From the NCBI GenBank assembly GCA_037893225.1, contig JAZGUH010000002.1, positions 2,666,001 through 2,730,000 of the forward strand: 64,000 nucleotides of DNA, read 5' to 3'. The stretch is from Hippasteria phrygiana. Taxonomy: Eukaryota; Echinodermata; Asteroidea; Valvatida; Goniasteridae. This document shows positions 31,526 to 42,100 of this stretch, piece by piece. Made by a program: the position numbers and the translations under genes. Positions within the stretch are counted from its first letter, which is position 1. Each line of letters starts with the position of its first letter. Below the pieces are notes generated by a model. It did not search any database and was not told the DNA's origin. It saw only the letters and a list, made by a program, of their open reading frames with translations.

Positions 31526-31756
31526 GCACTAACGGGCTTTTGTATTTAACCTTTGAGTGGAACGTTGTTTGGTTTCAACTGAGACTTTGACTTTATGAAT
31601 CATAACACACAATTCCACGATGTTACCTGCTGTTTCGACCACTGTCGTTAAATGTCTAATCCAGGAAAATCATCTGAGGTTAGAATTTATGATTTTCGTG
31701 ACAGTGCATCAGGTTTTTAAGTAATCTGAGGTAAGCATACAAAGTTGAACACTTAG

Positions 31757-31804
31757 TTCAATCATGGAGGAAGAAACACAGTTTTCTTCCTCCATGGTTC
31801 AATT
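31757..31804. repeat. short hairpin
   Basis: TTCAATCATGGAGGAAGAAA then CACAG then its near-complement TTTTCTTCCTCCATGG. A 20-bp stem with a tiny loop; no context to assign a role. Confidence 0.7.
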
Positions 31805-31901
31805 ATGCAGAGAATAATGAGGCAACATTGAATTAGGATTTTCCAGGACTGCGCCATTGGTAGTCTGCGTAAGTTTGCCGCGGACGCAAACACCGGCTAT
31901 A

Positions 31902-32365
31902 GAGGAATTTCACATTAGCCCCGTCTGCGCACTTCCGGGTTGAAAGCGAGGATGTCATGCTTAACAAAAACAGCGCTATTCAACACGTTCATTCATGCAT
32001 GAATGAATCACGCCATAAAAGGCGGCGCAGCGTACGATCAGCATACTAAGGGTTTCTCAAACCTTGGCTTGGGCTTGGGCTTTGGCTTCGCGTAATTTTA
32101 TGTCCCCAGCAGATTTGGCAAGATCTTGGATACTGTTTTTGCTACATGTATATCAAAGTCTTATGTTTTATTCCGGAGCAAGAGTCTGATAATATATTTT
32201 CAAGGCTTCAGATTGGCAAAGGGACTGGGGAATAGCTAGAGACGAAGCCAAAGCCCAAGCCGAAGTCAAGGTTTGAGAAACGCCCTAAGTTGTTTACTGC
32301 GGCATTGTTGAGATCCTCGCTTTCAAACCAGGAAGTGCGCAAATCGGCGTTATTTTCGTCAGTTC
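31902..32365. mobile_element. TA-flanked MITE (GACGAATTTCACATT family), truncated, with nested insertion
   Basis: Left end GAGGAATTTCACATTAGCC after a TA. Body words CTGCGCACTTCCGGG, GAAAGCGAGGAT and, near the right, GATCCTCGCTTTC and GTTATTTTCGTC match the complete copy at 39802-40033. The right terminus is diverged. A Harbinger-like MITE (32050-32285) sits inside. Confidence 0.65.
32050..32285. mobile_element. PIF/Harbinger-like MITE, TAA duplication
   Basis: Ends GGGTTTCTCAAACCTTGGC and the complement of GGGCGTTTCTCAAACCTTG, flanked on both sides by TAA. A 3-bp TAA-type duplication with GGG termini is typical of PIF/Harbinger. The arms repeat GGCTTGGGCTTTGGCTTCG. Nested in the TA-flanked MITE. 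Confidence 0.7.
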
Positions 32366-32589
32366 GGGATTACTCTATTGGAAATTGGTCGATGACAGCC
32401 GGTATATATAGCGTCCAAGCAAGTATTGTCCTAAAAGTATTTATGAAAGGTGCCTACTGTAAAAATGAGATAGGAGAAAATGTTCTTGCCCCCGATCGTC
32501 GACCTATGACATCAATGTTACTGTGATGTCATATGTCGACAATCGAAGAGTGCGCAGGAACACAGTTTTGCTGCCTCGGTTTCTCACTT

Positions 32590-32696
32590 TTAGGAAAGTT
32601 CACATCAGAGTATTCAGTTCATCAGACCAACTTCCTGGCAGTGTTGTAGTCGAGACCCCGAAGTCCGAGACCGAGACCGAGACCGAGACCTGATGG

Positions 32697-32735
<39 letters not shown>

Positions 32736-33388
32736 TGGAAGACCGAGACCGAGACCGAGACCTAATGGCCCGAGACCGAGACCTCGAGACCTTGTATGTC
32801 ATTTACATAATAAAAGAATGCAAAAAGATCACAAATTTCCATATGCATTATGTGCAAAGGAGTATACATGTACATGTACAAGTAAACCGTATTTATTGAC
32901 ATCAAGAATAAGGCTGCGGTTACACGGTTAACTGACCATTTATCCGGTTTTGTTTACATTACATGTATATCGGTTCGGTAGAAACGACCGCGATGGCTTT
33001 ACGCGGTATAGAGTACACGCCGCTGATCGTAATACATGTACACGTAGTTCGTGTATTTGAGCATGTCGTTCCCAACTTCCCATACATGAAGCTAATGCGC
33101 TACATGTACGTTTGGGCACGCGTACACGGCAAAGAAACGAGGTTGTCATCATGTCATGTACTGCACGTTTATAAATCTTTAGTCGAGTAGAGCATACTGT
33201 AATCGATTCTGTAAACAAGAAGTTGTCATATACTGCACAATTATACATCTCTAGTTGAGTCGAGCGTACTGTAATCGATTCTGCACATGTGCTGTTTGCA
33301 TATAATATTAGTGGTCTCGATACCGAGACCAGCAAAATACCGAGACCACGGGGTACCGAGACCGAGACCGAGACCGAGACCACAGGGT

Positions 33389-33421
<33 letters not shown>

Positions 33422-34181
33422 AGGAAAAACTGGTCTCGAGACCGGTCTCGAGACCGAGACCGGTCTCGAGACCTACAACACTGCTTCCTGGATGTCACCA
33501 TCCGCAAGGAAGACAACTCGGTAACCACTGATCTGTATTTTAAACCCACAGATACCCACCAGTACCCAAGGCATTGTAAAGCAGGCGTATAGCATTCAGC
33601 CAGGCACTCAGACTCAGAAGGATTTTGTTCTAATGATTCTGACCGTTCCCATCATGTACAGGTACTGAAGAATAACTTGGTTGCCAGAGATCACAGCTCC
33701 CGCCAAGTTCAACGTACTACACCATGGTACTTGTGCAATTCCAGATGTACACGTTGTTTACCAGACTCACGTGCAGGAGTCTGATTCCTTTTTCTGGCTA
33801 TTCATCTGGCACTATACTCACAGAACCAATGGTAACATTACTTGCAACACCTCAAATGTCATATATCTCATTTCTTGAAGGGTTTGTGGAATCCAGTATG
33901 TCGGGGAGCTCAAAAAGCGTTCCTATGGTCATCGATCGACTGTGAATACCATGAAAATGGACACCCTTGTTGGTCACTTCAACTTGCCTAACCATTCCAT
34001 TTCTGATATGATTCTACAGGGCATAGAATCACTTGGCCATCGCAAGGACTCAGTTCGCCTTAGAAAGGAGAAAATGTGGATGAAACGTCTTCGAACTAAT
34101 CAACCATATGGTCTCGACATCCAGGAAGGGAATGATTTAACTTTTACAAGAAAGACTGAGATTGCGGGTAACACCATGTGA
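32590..34181 (+). pseudogene. Penelope-like retroelement 3' part with GIY-YIG nuclease, interrupted
   Basis: A decayed reading frame on the + strand. The first part, split by the MITE at 32639-33483, reads TNFLDVTI and TTDLYFKPTDTHQY, the conserved segment at the end of the Penelope RT region. Next come CSNDSDRSHHVQVLKNNL (33630-33690), then a GIY-YIG-type domain: NVIYLIS, an in-frame stop, VCGIQYVGELKKRS, then LVGHFNLPNHSISDM and LRTNQPYGLDIQEGN, ending at the stop at 34181. At least one frameshift and one in-frame stop are present besides the insertion. Penelope-like elements pair this RT with a GIY-YIG endonuclease. A related non-Penelope RT with the same 3' segment cannot be fully excluded. 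Confidence 0.75.
32639..33483. mobile_element. hAT MITE with GAGACC tandem arrays, perfect 8-bp duplication
   Basis: 845 bp with ends CAGTGTTGTAGTCGAGACC and GGTCTCGAGACCTACAACACTG-type inverted repeat, flanked on both sides by CTTCCTGG (32631-32638 and 33484-33491). Both subterminal regions are (GAGACC)n arrays (32664-32790 and 33313-33480). No transposase. The insertion splits the Penelope-like frame exactly inside its NFLD motif; removing one CTTCCTGG restores the frame at that point. A truncated relative lies at 38109-38270. Confidence 0.93.
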
Positions 34182-34227
34182 AATAAATCTCTTCTTGGAA
34201 GATGTGTTGTTCTGAAAAGAACTTTCA

Positions 34228-34301
34228 GTGCCCCCTTGAAAACAAATGTGTGCACCCCCAGGTCCACTCCAGAAATTTCACCCAGTTACGCCACTGGTGT
34301 G
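34228..34301. repeat. right-end fragment of the CAGTGGCGTAACTTG MITE
   Basis: CAGTGCCCCCTTGAAAA, TGTGCACCCCCAGGT and CACCCAGTTACGCCACTGG correspond to the last 70 bases of the copy at 25186-25390. Confidence 0.75.
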
Positions 34302-34432
34302 TTTACCACGTTTGTCAAGTGGGGAAATGCGGAAAGATTACCACGTCGTAGTATGTACACTGTGCGTATGTATGCACCGGTATACATGCACCCATTCCAA
34401 GGATTATTTTTTCGAAGTGTTTATTTGCTGTG

Positions 34433-35271
34433 AACCGGTGTCGTGCCAAAAAGTGTCCCCTGCGAAACAGTGTCCGTTTATTAGCATCTGTAGTCCTGCG
34501 CCTATGACTTCACATTGTTTGCAAATAGTATCCGCGAGTAAGCGTGCTTGTGTGCTCAGGCTGTCAAAGTGTCAAGACGTCATGAATTTTTCATCTTAAT
34601 TTTCATTTTACAATTTCTTTGAATGCTTTCCCTTTGACCTATATGATTACTAAGGATTCGTGGATATGTTGAAATAGCTTTTAGTGATAGTTCAACTTAT
34701 ATTTGGCCAAAATCTTTGTGTGTTTTTCGTGACACTGACAGTCTGTGTGTTGTCGAAACACGTGTGTATGACCATAGAGGAATGAAAAACTGCAGCTGCA
34801 CTACGTACTACTTAGTAGCGTAAAATTAACGTTAATAATTTTGTTTATTCACATTTCAGTTTCCATTGTGGATTGTTTGACGTCGATAATTTGTGTTTAT
34901 TTTACGATTTATTCTCTGCACATTTACGTTTTGTGCCTGATCCTGCGAAATACTGTCCGCAACTTCCTGCCAAACGCTGTCCACTAAAAGATCTCGCCAA
35001 TTTACCGATCCTGCCAAATACTGTCCGATCCTGCCAAACACTGTCCTTGTTCCTGCCAAAATGTCCGCGTTCCTGCCAAACACTGGCCGCCCGGCCCTGC
35101 ATGCCAACCAACTGTCCATTTTCTGCGAGTCATTACATGTACACGTATACGTATGCATACTGCGCGCTCGGACACTATTTCGCAGGTCCGTGCCAAGTGT
35201 CCAGCATCTACTGCGCATGCCCAGCGGACACTTTTTCGCAGCGGACACTTTTTGGCATGACACCGGTCTTG
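34433..35271. repeat. inverted-repeat element with internal CCTGCCAAACACTGTCC array
   Basis: Left end GAACCGGTGTCGTGCCAAAA, AGTGTCC, CTGCGAAACAGTGTCC; the right end is its complement (GGACACTTTTTGGCATGACACCGG at 35249-35272). Between 34940 and 35090 lies a degenerate tandem of about 17 bp (CCTGCCAAACACTGTCC). A non-autonomous DNA element is likely; the class is not assigned. Confidence 0.6.
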
Positions 35272-35274
35272 CAT

Positions 35275-36015
35275 TTTAGTAGTGGTAAATTTAACGCAAC
35301 CTCGTTGCCAAGGCTTACTTAATTTTCAACCTCGTTTCCAATAGTAAGCCCTGGGATGGGAACTCCTTACTCGTGCCCTGATTGGATAGTGAAAATACAG
35401 CATTAGCTTATTAACATATAGAGAAATTAAAACCGTGCAGTTGGTGATTCCACTGTATTTCTTGATGAAAGTTTGTCGGCGCGCCAAAAGTGAAACTTTT
35501 GTTGGTATTTTTTAACGTTAGTGACTTTTCTGTAGTACATATTCTCTGAAATTTCTGCAATGGCGACTGGTTGTATATGTGAGGTGTGTGCTATTGATTG
35601 TTAAATCATATGTTGTGCGTTGACGTCCTCAATTTCTCTTTCCCTCAGTTTTCCACATATTCTGTTTAATGCTGCCCTTCCTAAAAGTATGTGGCTGTTG
35701 AATTTCATTAATGTCTTTTCTTGATTTGTTTCATTAAACTTCTCTTTTACTTGCATTGATTTCAATATATTGATTTCAATATATTGCCGATTTCAATATT
35801 TGACACTGTGAGAAACCACATCTCGGTTGCTTGCAGCCTCCTTCCTAAATCATATTTAGCGTCCAGCTCTCACAACCACACAGAAGAACTGACCATAAGT
35901 ATGATTTTATTGGACGTACCATTGTAGCCATCCTGATATTTTTCTTGTTTAGAGTGTTTTTCATTTCATTGAATTTGCCTTTTGCTCGTCCGTTGTTATG
36001 TAGCCGAGATATTTA
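35275..36015. other. intergenic, upstream of SULT gene B
   Basis: AT-rich. A short tandem (ATTGATTTCAATATATTG) at 35755-35790 is the only structure noticed. No open frame of interest. Confidence 0.5.
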
Positions 36016-36020
36016 AAACT

Positions 36021-36027
36021 TATAAAT
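36021..36027 (+). promoter_or_regulatory. possible TATA-like box of SULT gene B
   Basis: TATAAAT 38 bases before the start codon, too close for a long 5' UTR, so weak evidence. An upstream non-coding exon is at least as likely. Confidence 0.2.
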
Positions 36028-36064
36028 GTGAATACTTTAGATTATTTGAGTTTGGTGCTCCACA

Positions 36065-36188
36065 ATGGCTAAGAAGGTTCTCCGCGGAATGCCACTGCCC
36101 TGGAACACTTTAGACAGCACTCTCCAGGGTGTTCTAGATATGGACATCCGAAACAGTGATGTCTTCATCGTGTCATATCCAAAGTCAG
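36065..36188 (+). CDS. SULT gene B exon 1
   Basis: 124 nt from ATGGCTAAG to TCAG|GTAGGC; residues 1-41 plus one base. Shares VLRGMPLPW with gene A. The splice donor is identical. Confidence 0.9.
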
Positions 36189-39100
36189 GTAGGCCTATAC
36201 TTAAAACTTCGTTTTTCACTTTGTTTTGCTGGCTTTTCGCTGACATTAGTTTCGCAAACAAATTACATGATATTTTGTGCAAATTAGTTAAGTAAGGTCA
36301 CTCCGTTCCTTTAATTTTAAATCGTGCAAATCTTAATCAGGTGAAGAGTTTTAAAGTTTGGGGTATACTAATGAGATTTGGGAAGAATTAGGCCTACCTT
36401 GACGATGTAGCGAATACATTTCAAAAATATTGGTAAGGTGAACCGCTTGAAATAGTTCCGTTCCTTCCTAGTATATAGTACTACCTTTGTATCAGTCTTT
36501 TGCTTTACCATAATTTAAATTATTGAATTTTGGCGAAGGGTTGTTCGACTTCAAAATGTTACAGATTGCCAACTCTGCAGAAGAGAGTCGTTCGTGTAAT
36601 TTGTAATACTGGTTAACATGATCAATCCAAGGTTTTTTTAAATTTGTACTTTGCCACATTGTACTCAAAACCTTAGAGAAGACAACACTGAAAATTGAGA
36701 TGGAAAAACAAACAAAAATGGAAACGATGTTGCACCATGCTGCGAACAGTTTTAGTGAGCATTTTAGCTTGCAATGAAATAATTTACTGTTACATGTACG
36801 AAATACATGTATGTCACATATTAATCAAACTGATATCACAAAATTAGTATCATTATGTAGCTTAAGATTTTATCTTTACAATTATAGGCCACTCGACTAG
36901 ATCAGGTTACTAATTACTGATGAGCATGAGGTGTCTACGCGAAGCAAGTAAAAAACTTCCGTGGTCCATGTTTGTGTAAGATTGAGTGGTATTGGTGGGT
37001 ATAGGCATCGACCGCGTAGTGGGGGCATTTCTATTTGTTAGGCAAATTAGGATCGATTTATGGGGACATTTCTCTGTCCCCCATAACGATTTTGGTCCCC
37101 ACGACGTCTATCGCACGCCCAGTGTATGTCCCCACAATTGTGTGTGCGTGGGCTTGTTTTTACACTCAATAGGAGACCTTTAACACTAGAGGACAATTGG
37201 GTCCCCGATTGAGAAATGACCCCAGTTGAAAATCGCGTGAACAAGTATGAACAAGGACAATAGGAGGTACACTATTGAAGGTGTTTACACACTTGTGCAT
37301 GTGCTCACCCACACTGACAACCAGTCAACATCACTCAATCATATACAAACTTGGACACAGAAGTTTTTGACTTGTTCGTGTAAACAGCCCATGTTCAGTA
37401 ACCCTTGACCTGATTTGGTCTGGTCCTCGATTTCGGTAAACTTGCTTCGACTCACCCTGTATTATAGGCTAACTGATCAAAGTTAGGAGGGTGCGACGTG
37501 TCGATCCTAACAGAATGACAGTAAACGTGTGCCATTTAGGCATTGATTAGGATTTTTCTAGGATCGAAAAGTCACCTCCTAACTGTAACAATTTTAGTTG
37601 TGTATATTTTTGTGCAGGCACAAATTGGCTGCGAGCTATTGTCAACTGCATTCTAGATTGTCCCGAAGAGCAGAACAACATGAATTTGCCGCTTGAGTTG
37701 AGCTTGTGCACCAGCATATCAGAAGAGGACCTTGAGGTGGCGCCCAAAATGCTCAAGCTCATCGACTCATGGACCTCCCCCAGAGTTACCTACACCCATC
37801 TGTTACCATATCTGCTGCCTTCTCAACTATTCGAGAAAAAGGCCAAGGTATCCAAGATACAGAACTTGAAACGTTCTGTGCTTATGACTAAAGCATTAAC
37901 ACTGAAAATGATACAGATTTTTGTTCAGCAACATATGGGGGGGTTTGGGTTCTAATATTTTGACTCATAATGAACATTTACAGTGTGGATTAAGCTCAGT
38001 GGCCGAGTGACTAAAGACGTCCACTTTACAGAGCGGACTAGTAGGTTGGAGGTTCCATTCTCTCCTTATTGCTCCTTTTCTCTCAGGCTTTTAGAAACAC
38101 TGGATATCAGTGCTGTAGTCGAGACCAACCTGTACGAGTCCAAGACCGAGACTGAGACCGAGGCATTCCAGACCGAGGCCGAGACAAAGACTAAAGACCG
38201 AGACCAAGATATCCGAGACCGAGTCTGAGACTGAGTCCGCAAAAAGGTCTCGAGACCGGTCTCGAGACATGTAGGCCTACTCTCCTCGAATAGAAAAATA
38301 GCACTTTTTAATAGAGAATGTCTAATAGATACTAACATCGAAGAATTCAAAATTAACACCGTGATATTGTACTGCAATCGATAACACCGTGCTATTGTAT
38401 ATCCCAGTCTATAACACCGTAATATTGTAAACAAAACACTTACCGGTATTTTTGGTTACAGGTTTTATACCTTGCCCGTAACCTGAAGGACCTATTTGTT
38501 TCGTTCTATCATTTCTTCAACGGACTTGTGGTCGAAGAGCCATATTCATGGAATGAGTTTATGTCACTCTTCGTACAAGGAGAAGGTTGGTTGACACACA
38601 AAAAGTAAATTTTCTACATATTATAAGTGATATCCAAAAGTATCCAGATATTGAGAAAGTATTCCATAAAAGCCACTATAATTGTACTAATATCAGATTG
38701 ACAAATACAACATCGTGAAAGGGATACATGGTACCAATATTATCCATCATACTTTATTTCAGCTCTAAAAATATGTTATAAACTAAAATAATATAAATAA
38801 CACGTGACTCGTTTAGCACAGTCGTTTTGAGATTGCATTACTTTAATGCATATTTAAAGACTATTGTAGCACTACTCATTCGGATCATGAGTTAATGGGC
38901 GGAGGGGAAGGTGGTCATGATTCTATTAAATACAGAGGGTGGCATAATATCCGAATAGCTGATATAGCCTCAAATGTTGCATAAAGGTAATTCCGCACAC
39001 GTCGGTTAAATTCGATTGACTTTGTGTGACGGCCTTTAGATTTTTCCTTAACTCTATATCTTCACTTGTATGGATAGAAATCTATACATTTCTTCCGGAC

Positions 39101-42100
39101 GCGCAATGCTTTTTGCAGTTTGTAATGACTTGCTCTACAATCCCTAAACCCTAATCATCCCCAATTTTAATGTGTTATTTGTAACAAAAATCCAAACTCT
39201 GTCAAATCACGGCCCTGGAGCAGGCCCGGGAAATGGAAGATTGAAGGTGGCGCTGAGCCATACTGGTAGGCTACAAAAACTTTATCATCCGGGGTTATTT
39301 TCTGGTAGAAATTTCTGAGGTAATGGAAACATTCTGATTGAAGGAGTTCTCACCATGCTATTTCGCTGTGTCTGAAGTGTGAATTTGTAGAATATGGCAT
39401 TTTTAGACCTAACAAAGTCAAAGTAATTTAAAAAAGCAACAGCGTGAATGTGGTGATTACTTTGGTCTAAATTACATGAAGAAACTGCACAAAATAGTAA
39501 AACAACAGCAGTATTTTTTCAGACTTCTCTGAATGGTTCAAATTACTTAAATAATCCATTCAAATTTTGTTTTCAAGTTTCTTATGGCTCCTACTTCACG
39601 CACGTCAAACAATACTGGGAGATGAGAGATCGCAAGAACTTTCTGTTTGTCAAATACGAAGATCTGAATAAGGTGAGTACGAGTAACTGATGGCAGAAAG
39701 GTTAGGAAAACACAAAACCCGCTCGTCTCAATCATAAATAAAAACTGTACAATGAGTTGGGCGACTTTTTTAATTGAGTGGTTTAGTTTCATCGAAGTAT
39801 AGACGAATTTCACATTGACGAAAATAACATCGATCTGCGCACTTCTGGGTTGGAAAGCGAGGATCTCAGTGCTAGGTAAACAACTTACTACGCTGAACGT
39901 GCGTTGCGCTGCCATTTATGACGTGATTAATACATGCATTAATGAATTTGTTGAATAGCGCCGTGTTTGTTTAACACCGAGAGCCTCGCTTCCAACCCGG
40001 AATTGGGCAGACAGTGCTAATGTGAAATGCGTGTAGTCGCTATTGTTAAGGCCAGTTCATAATTCACGCGAATGCGAAAGCGAATCTAATTTTACGACGT
40101 CATCAATAATGGTGTTTCATTTTGACGTTCGTCGTAGTCTAACAGAATAATTCGCTTTGCTCCGCGTGAGGTTTGAACCGGCCTTTGCTCATATAATCAG
40201 TAACATTTTTCATAACAGGAAACATGATTGTCACAATGAACTAACTGATCGCTTCTCAAAATTCTTCATGGCCAAAATTGTGAAAATCAGATGATGGACT
40301 ACATGAGCGAACACCATCTCAATGAGCCCCTTCAGGCTGGACACAAGTTTCTGCAGTACTGAACACAGAAATGTCCCTCCTTCGGGTCACAACTTGAATG
40401 TCATCATGTGGACCATGGAGACATCCTTGCCATGTTTGACCTTAGTTCAGCCTTTGACACAATTGACTACATCATCCTAGAATGGAGTCCACGATGTTCC
40501 ACTGAAGTGATTGATATCTTACATGTCTGGAAGAACATAACGTTTTCACATCAATCAAGAGTCCTCAGCACTCCAGCACTTGAAATTCAGGGTTTTTCAG
40601 AGATCGGTCCTGGGTCCACTCTTGTTTTTGATTTATAATACCGACTGGTCACATCATCCGTCGGCATTGCATGGGATTGCACATGTATGCACACTACACT
40701 CAGATCTATATCTCAATCTGTCCTGTTACGCCCGACGAGGTCTTACGGAGAGTGTCAATAAACAAGGGTTGCAGCGCTGATGTACAGGGCTGGATGTCAT
40801 TGGTTTCAGGGCTCAACTTGCCAAGCTGTCATCTGTCAAAGTTGCTGGAGTTGACGTCTCTGTCCAAGCTAATGGGGTCGTGTTCGGTTCCAGGTGTCTG
40901 CTCAGGTGTCTGCAAACTTTCACCTAATCAACATCGGTAGGGCCAGTAAACTACTGACTGTGGATACCACCAAGTTTGCAGTGCAATGTACCATTCTGGT
41001 AACATCACGACTGGACTACTGTAACAGCCTCTTGATTGGTATCAGTCAAGAACCGATAATGTTCAGCTTACTGCTGCATATGCCAGAGTAATTTTAAACA
41101 AACACAAGTTCAACTCCATCACCCCTAAACTTATCAAGTTACACTGGCTTCCAATCACACAAAGAATCAACAAGGTCATCATTCTCATTTCCAAATCTTA
41201 CCCGAAACATACTTCTTCTTACGGACATTCTCCAAATTATTCTCAACAGAGATGACTTCGATCATCAGCATCCTTTCATTGCACTTCTTTTTAACCCAGA
41301 ACCCCATTGTGTTTGATTTGCTGATAAATCATTCTCTGTATATGACCCGAGAATCTGGAACAACCCGCCAGAATACACCAGAGACACCAGGTCATGGCAT
41401 ACATTCAAGACAACCCACTCCACCCAAAAAGAAGAAGAAGAAGAAGAAGAAGAAGAAAAAAATGGAAAAAAGATCCGCCCTTCTCGAGACCATATGCGCA
41501 GCGCAGTCTCATTTGTAATTCCGATCTGGCTTATTGCAGGTCATTCCCGTTTGCAGCAGTTTATTATATTTTTAATTCCAAGCATTGTTGTCGTTTGTGA
41601 TACAGGATGAGAAAGCTGTCATCAAACAAGTGGGTTTGTTTCTTGGTCAGGAACTTGACCCGAAGAAGATCTCGGACATCGCCAGTCAGTGTTCATTTGA
41701 GAGCATGCGCCAACAGTTTAAAGAGAAGCCACCGCTGTTGTACAAGCTTATTGACGAAACCAAAGTGCAGTTCCTCAGAAAGGGTAAATTGCAAACAAAT
41801 TCAGTGCTTGATAAAAAGTGAATTTTTTCCTACAACAAATTCCTTCAACCCTTGTTTGTAATCAGAAACATGCTAAAACTGTGTGTTTTTAACGGGGTGA
41901 GAGGGATGGGAGAAGCTGTTACAATATTTGTTGTTTTCTTTTCTGGCCTGGAAGCTTATTTGGATAACATCTGAAGTTGATGCATTTACTAATTTTTTTT
42001 TTTTTTGACAATTTCCTTTTAATGTACCGGTGTAACTGGTGGCCAAAGAAACCACAATCTCATAAATCAAATTGGAATACAATTTCGACGGCACAGCGCA

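Larger units (their letters stand above)
29940..31545. mobile_element. TTAA-flanked DNA transposon, internally deleted
   Basis: Flanked by TTAA at 29936-29939 and 31546-31549. Terminal inverted repeats are CTACGAAAGCCCGTTAG on the left and, read inward, ATACAAAAGCCCGTTAG on the right, extending about 150 bases into subterminal tandem copies of an ~18-20-bp unit (GAGAGCAGTTATTTTTATTT). A TTAA duplication points to piggyBac- or Kolobok-like elements. The interior holds an integrase-core-like fragment on the - strand (30286-30420) and a nested hAT MITE (30535-30794). Confidence 0.72.

Noticed and set aside
32614..33592. Arg/Ser and Glu/Thr dipeptide ORFs on both strands
   Set aside because: Translations of the (GAGACC)n arrays in the hAT MITE.
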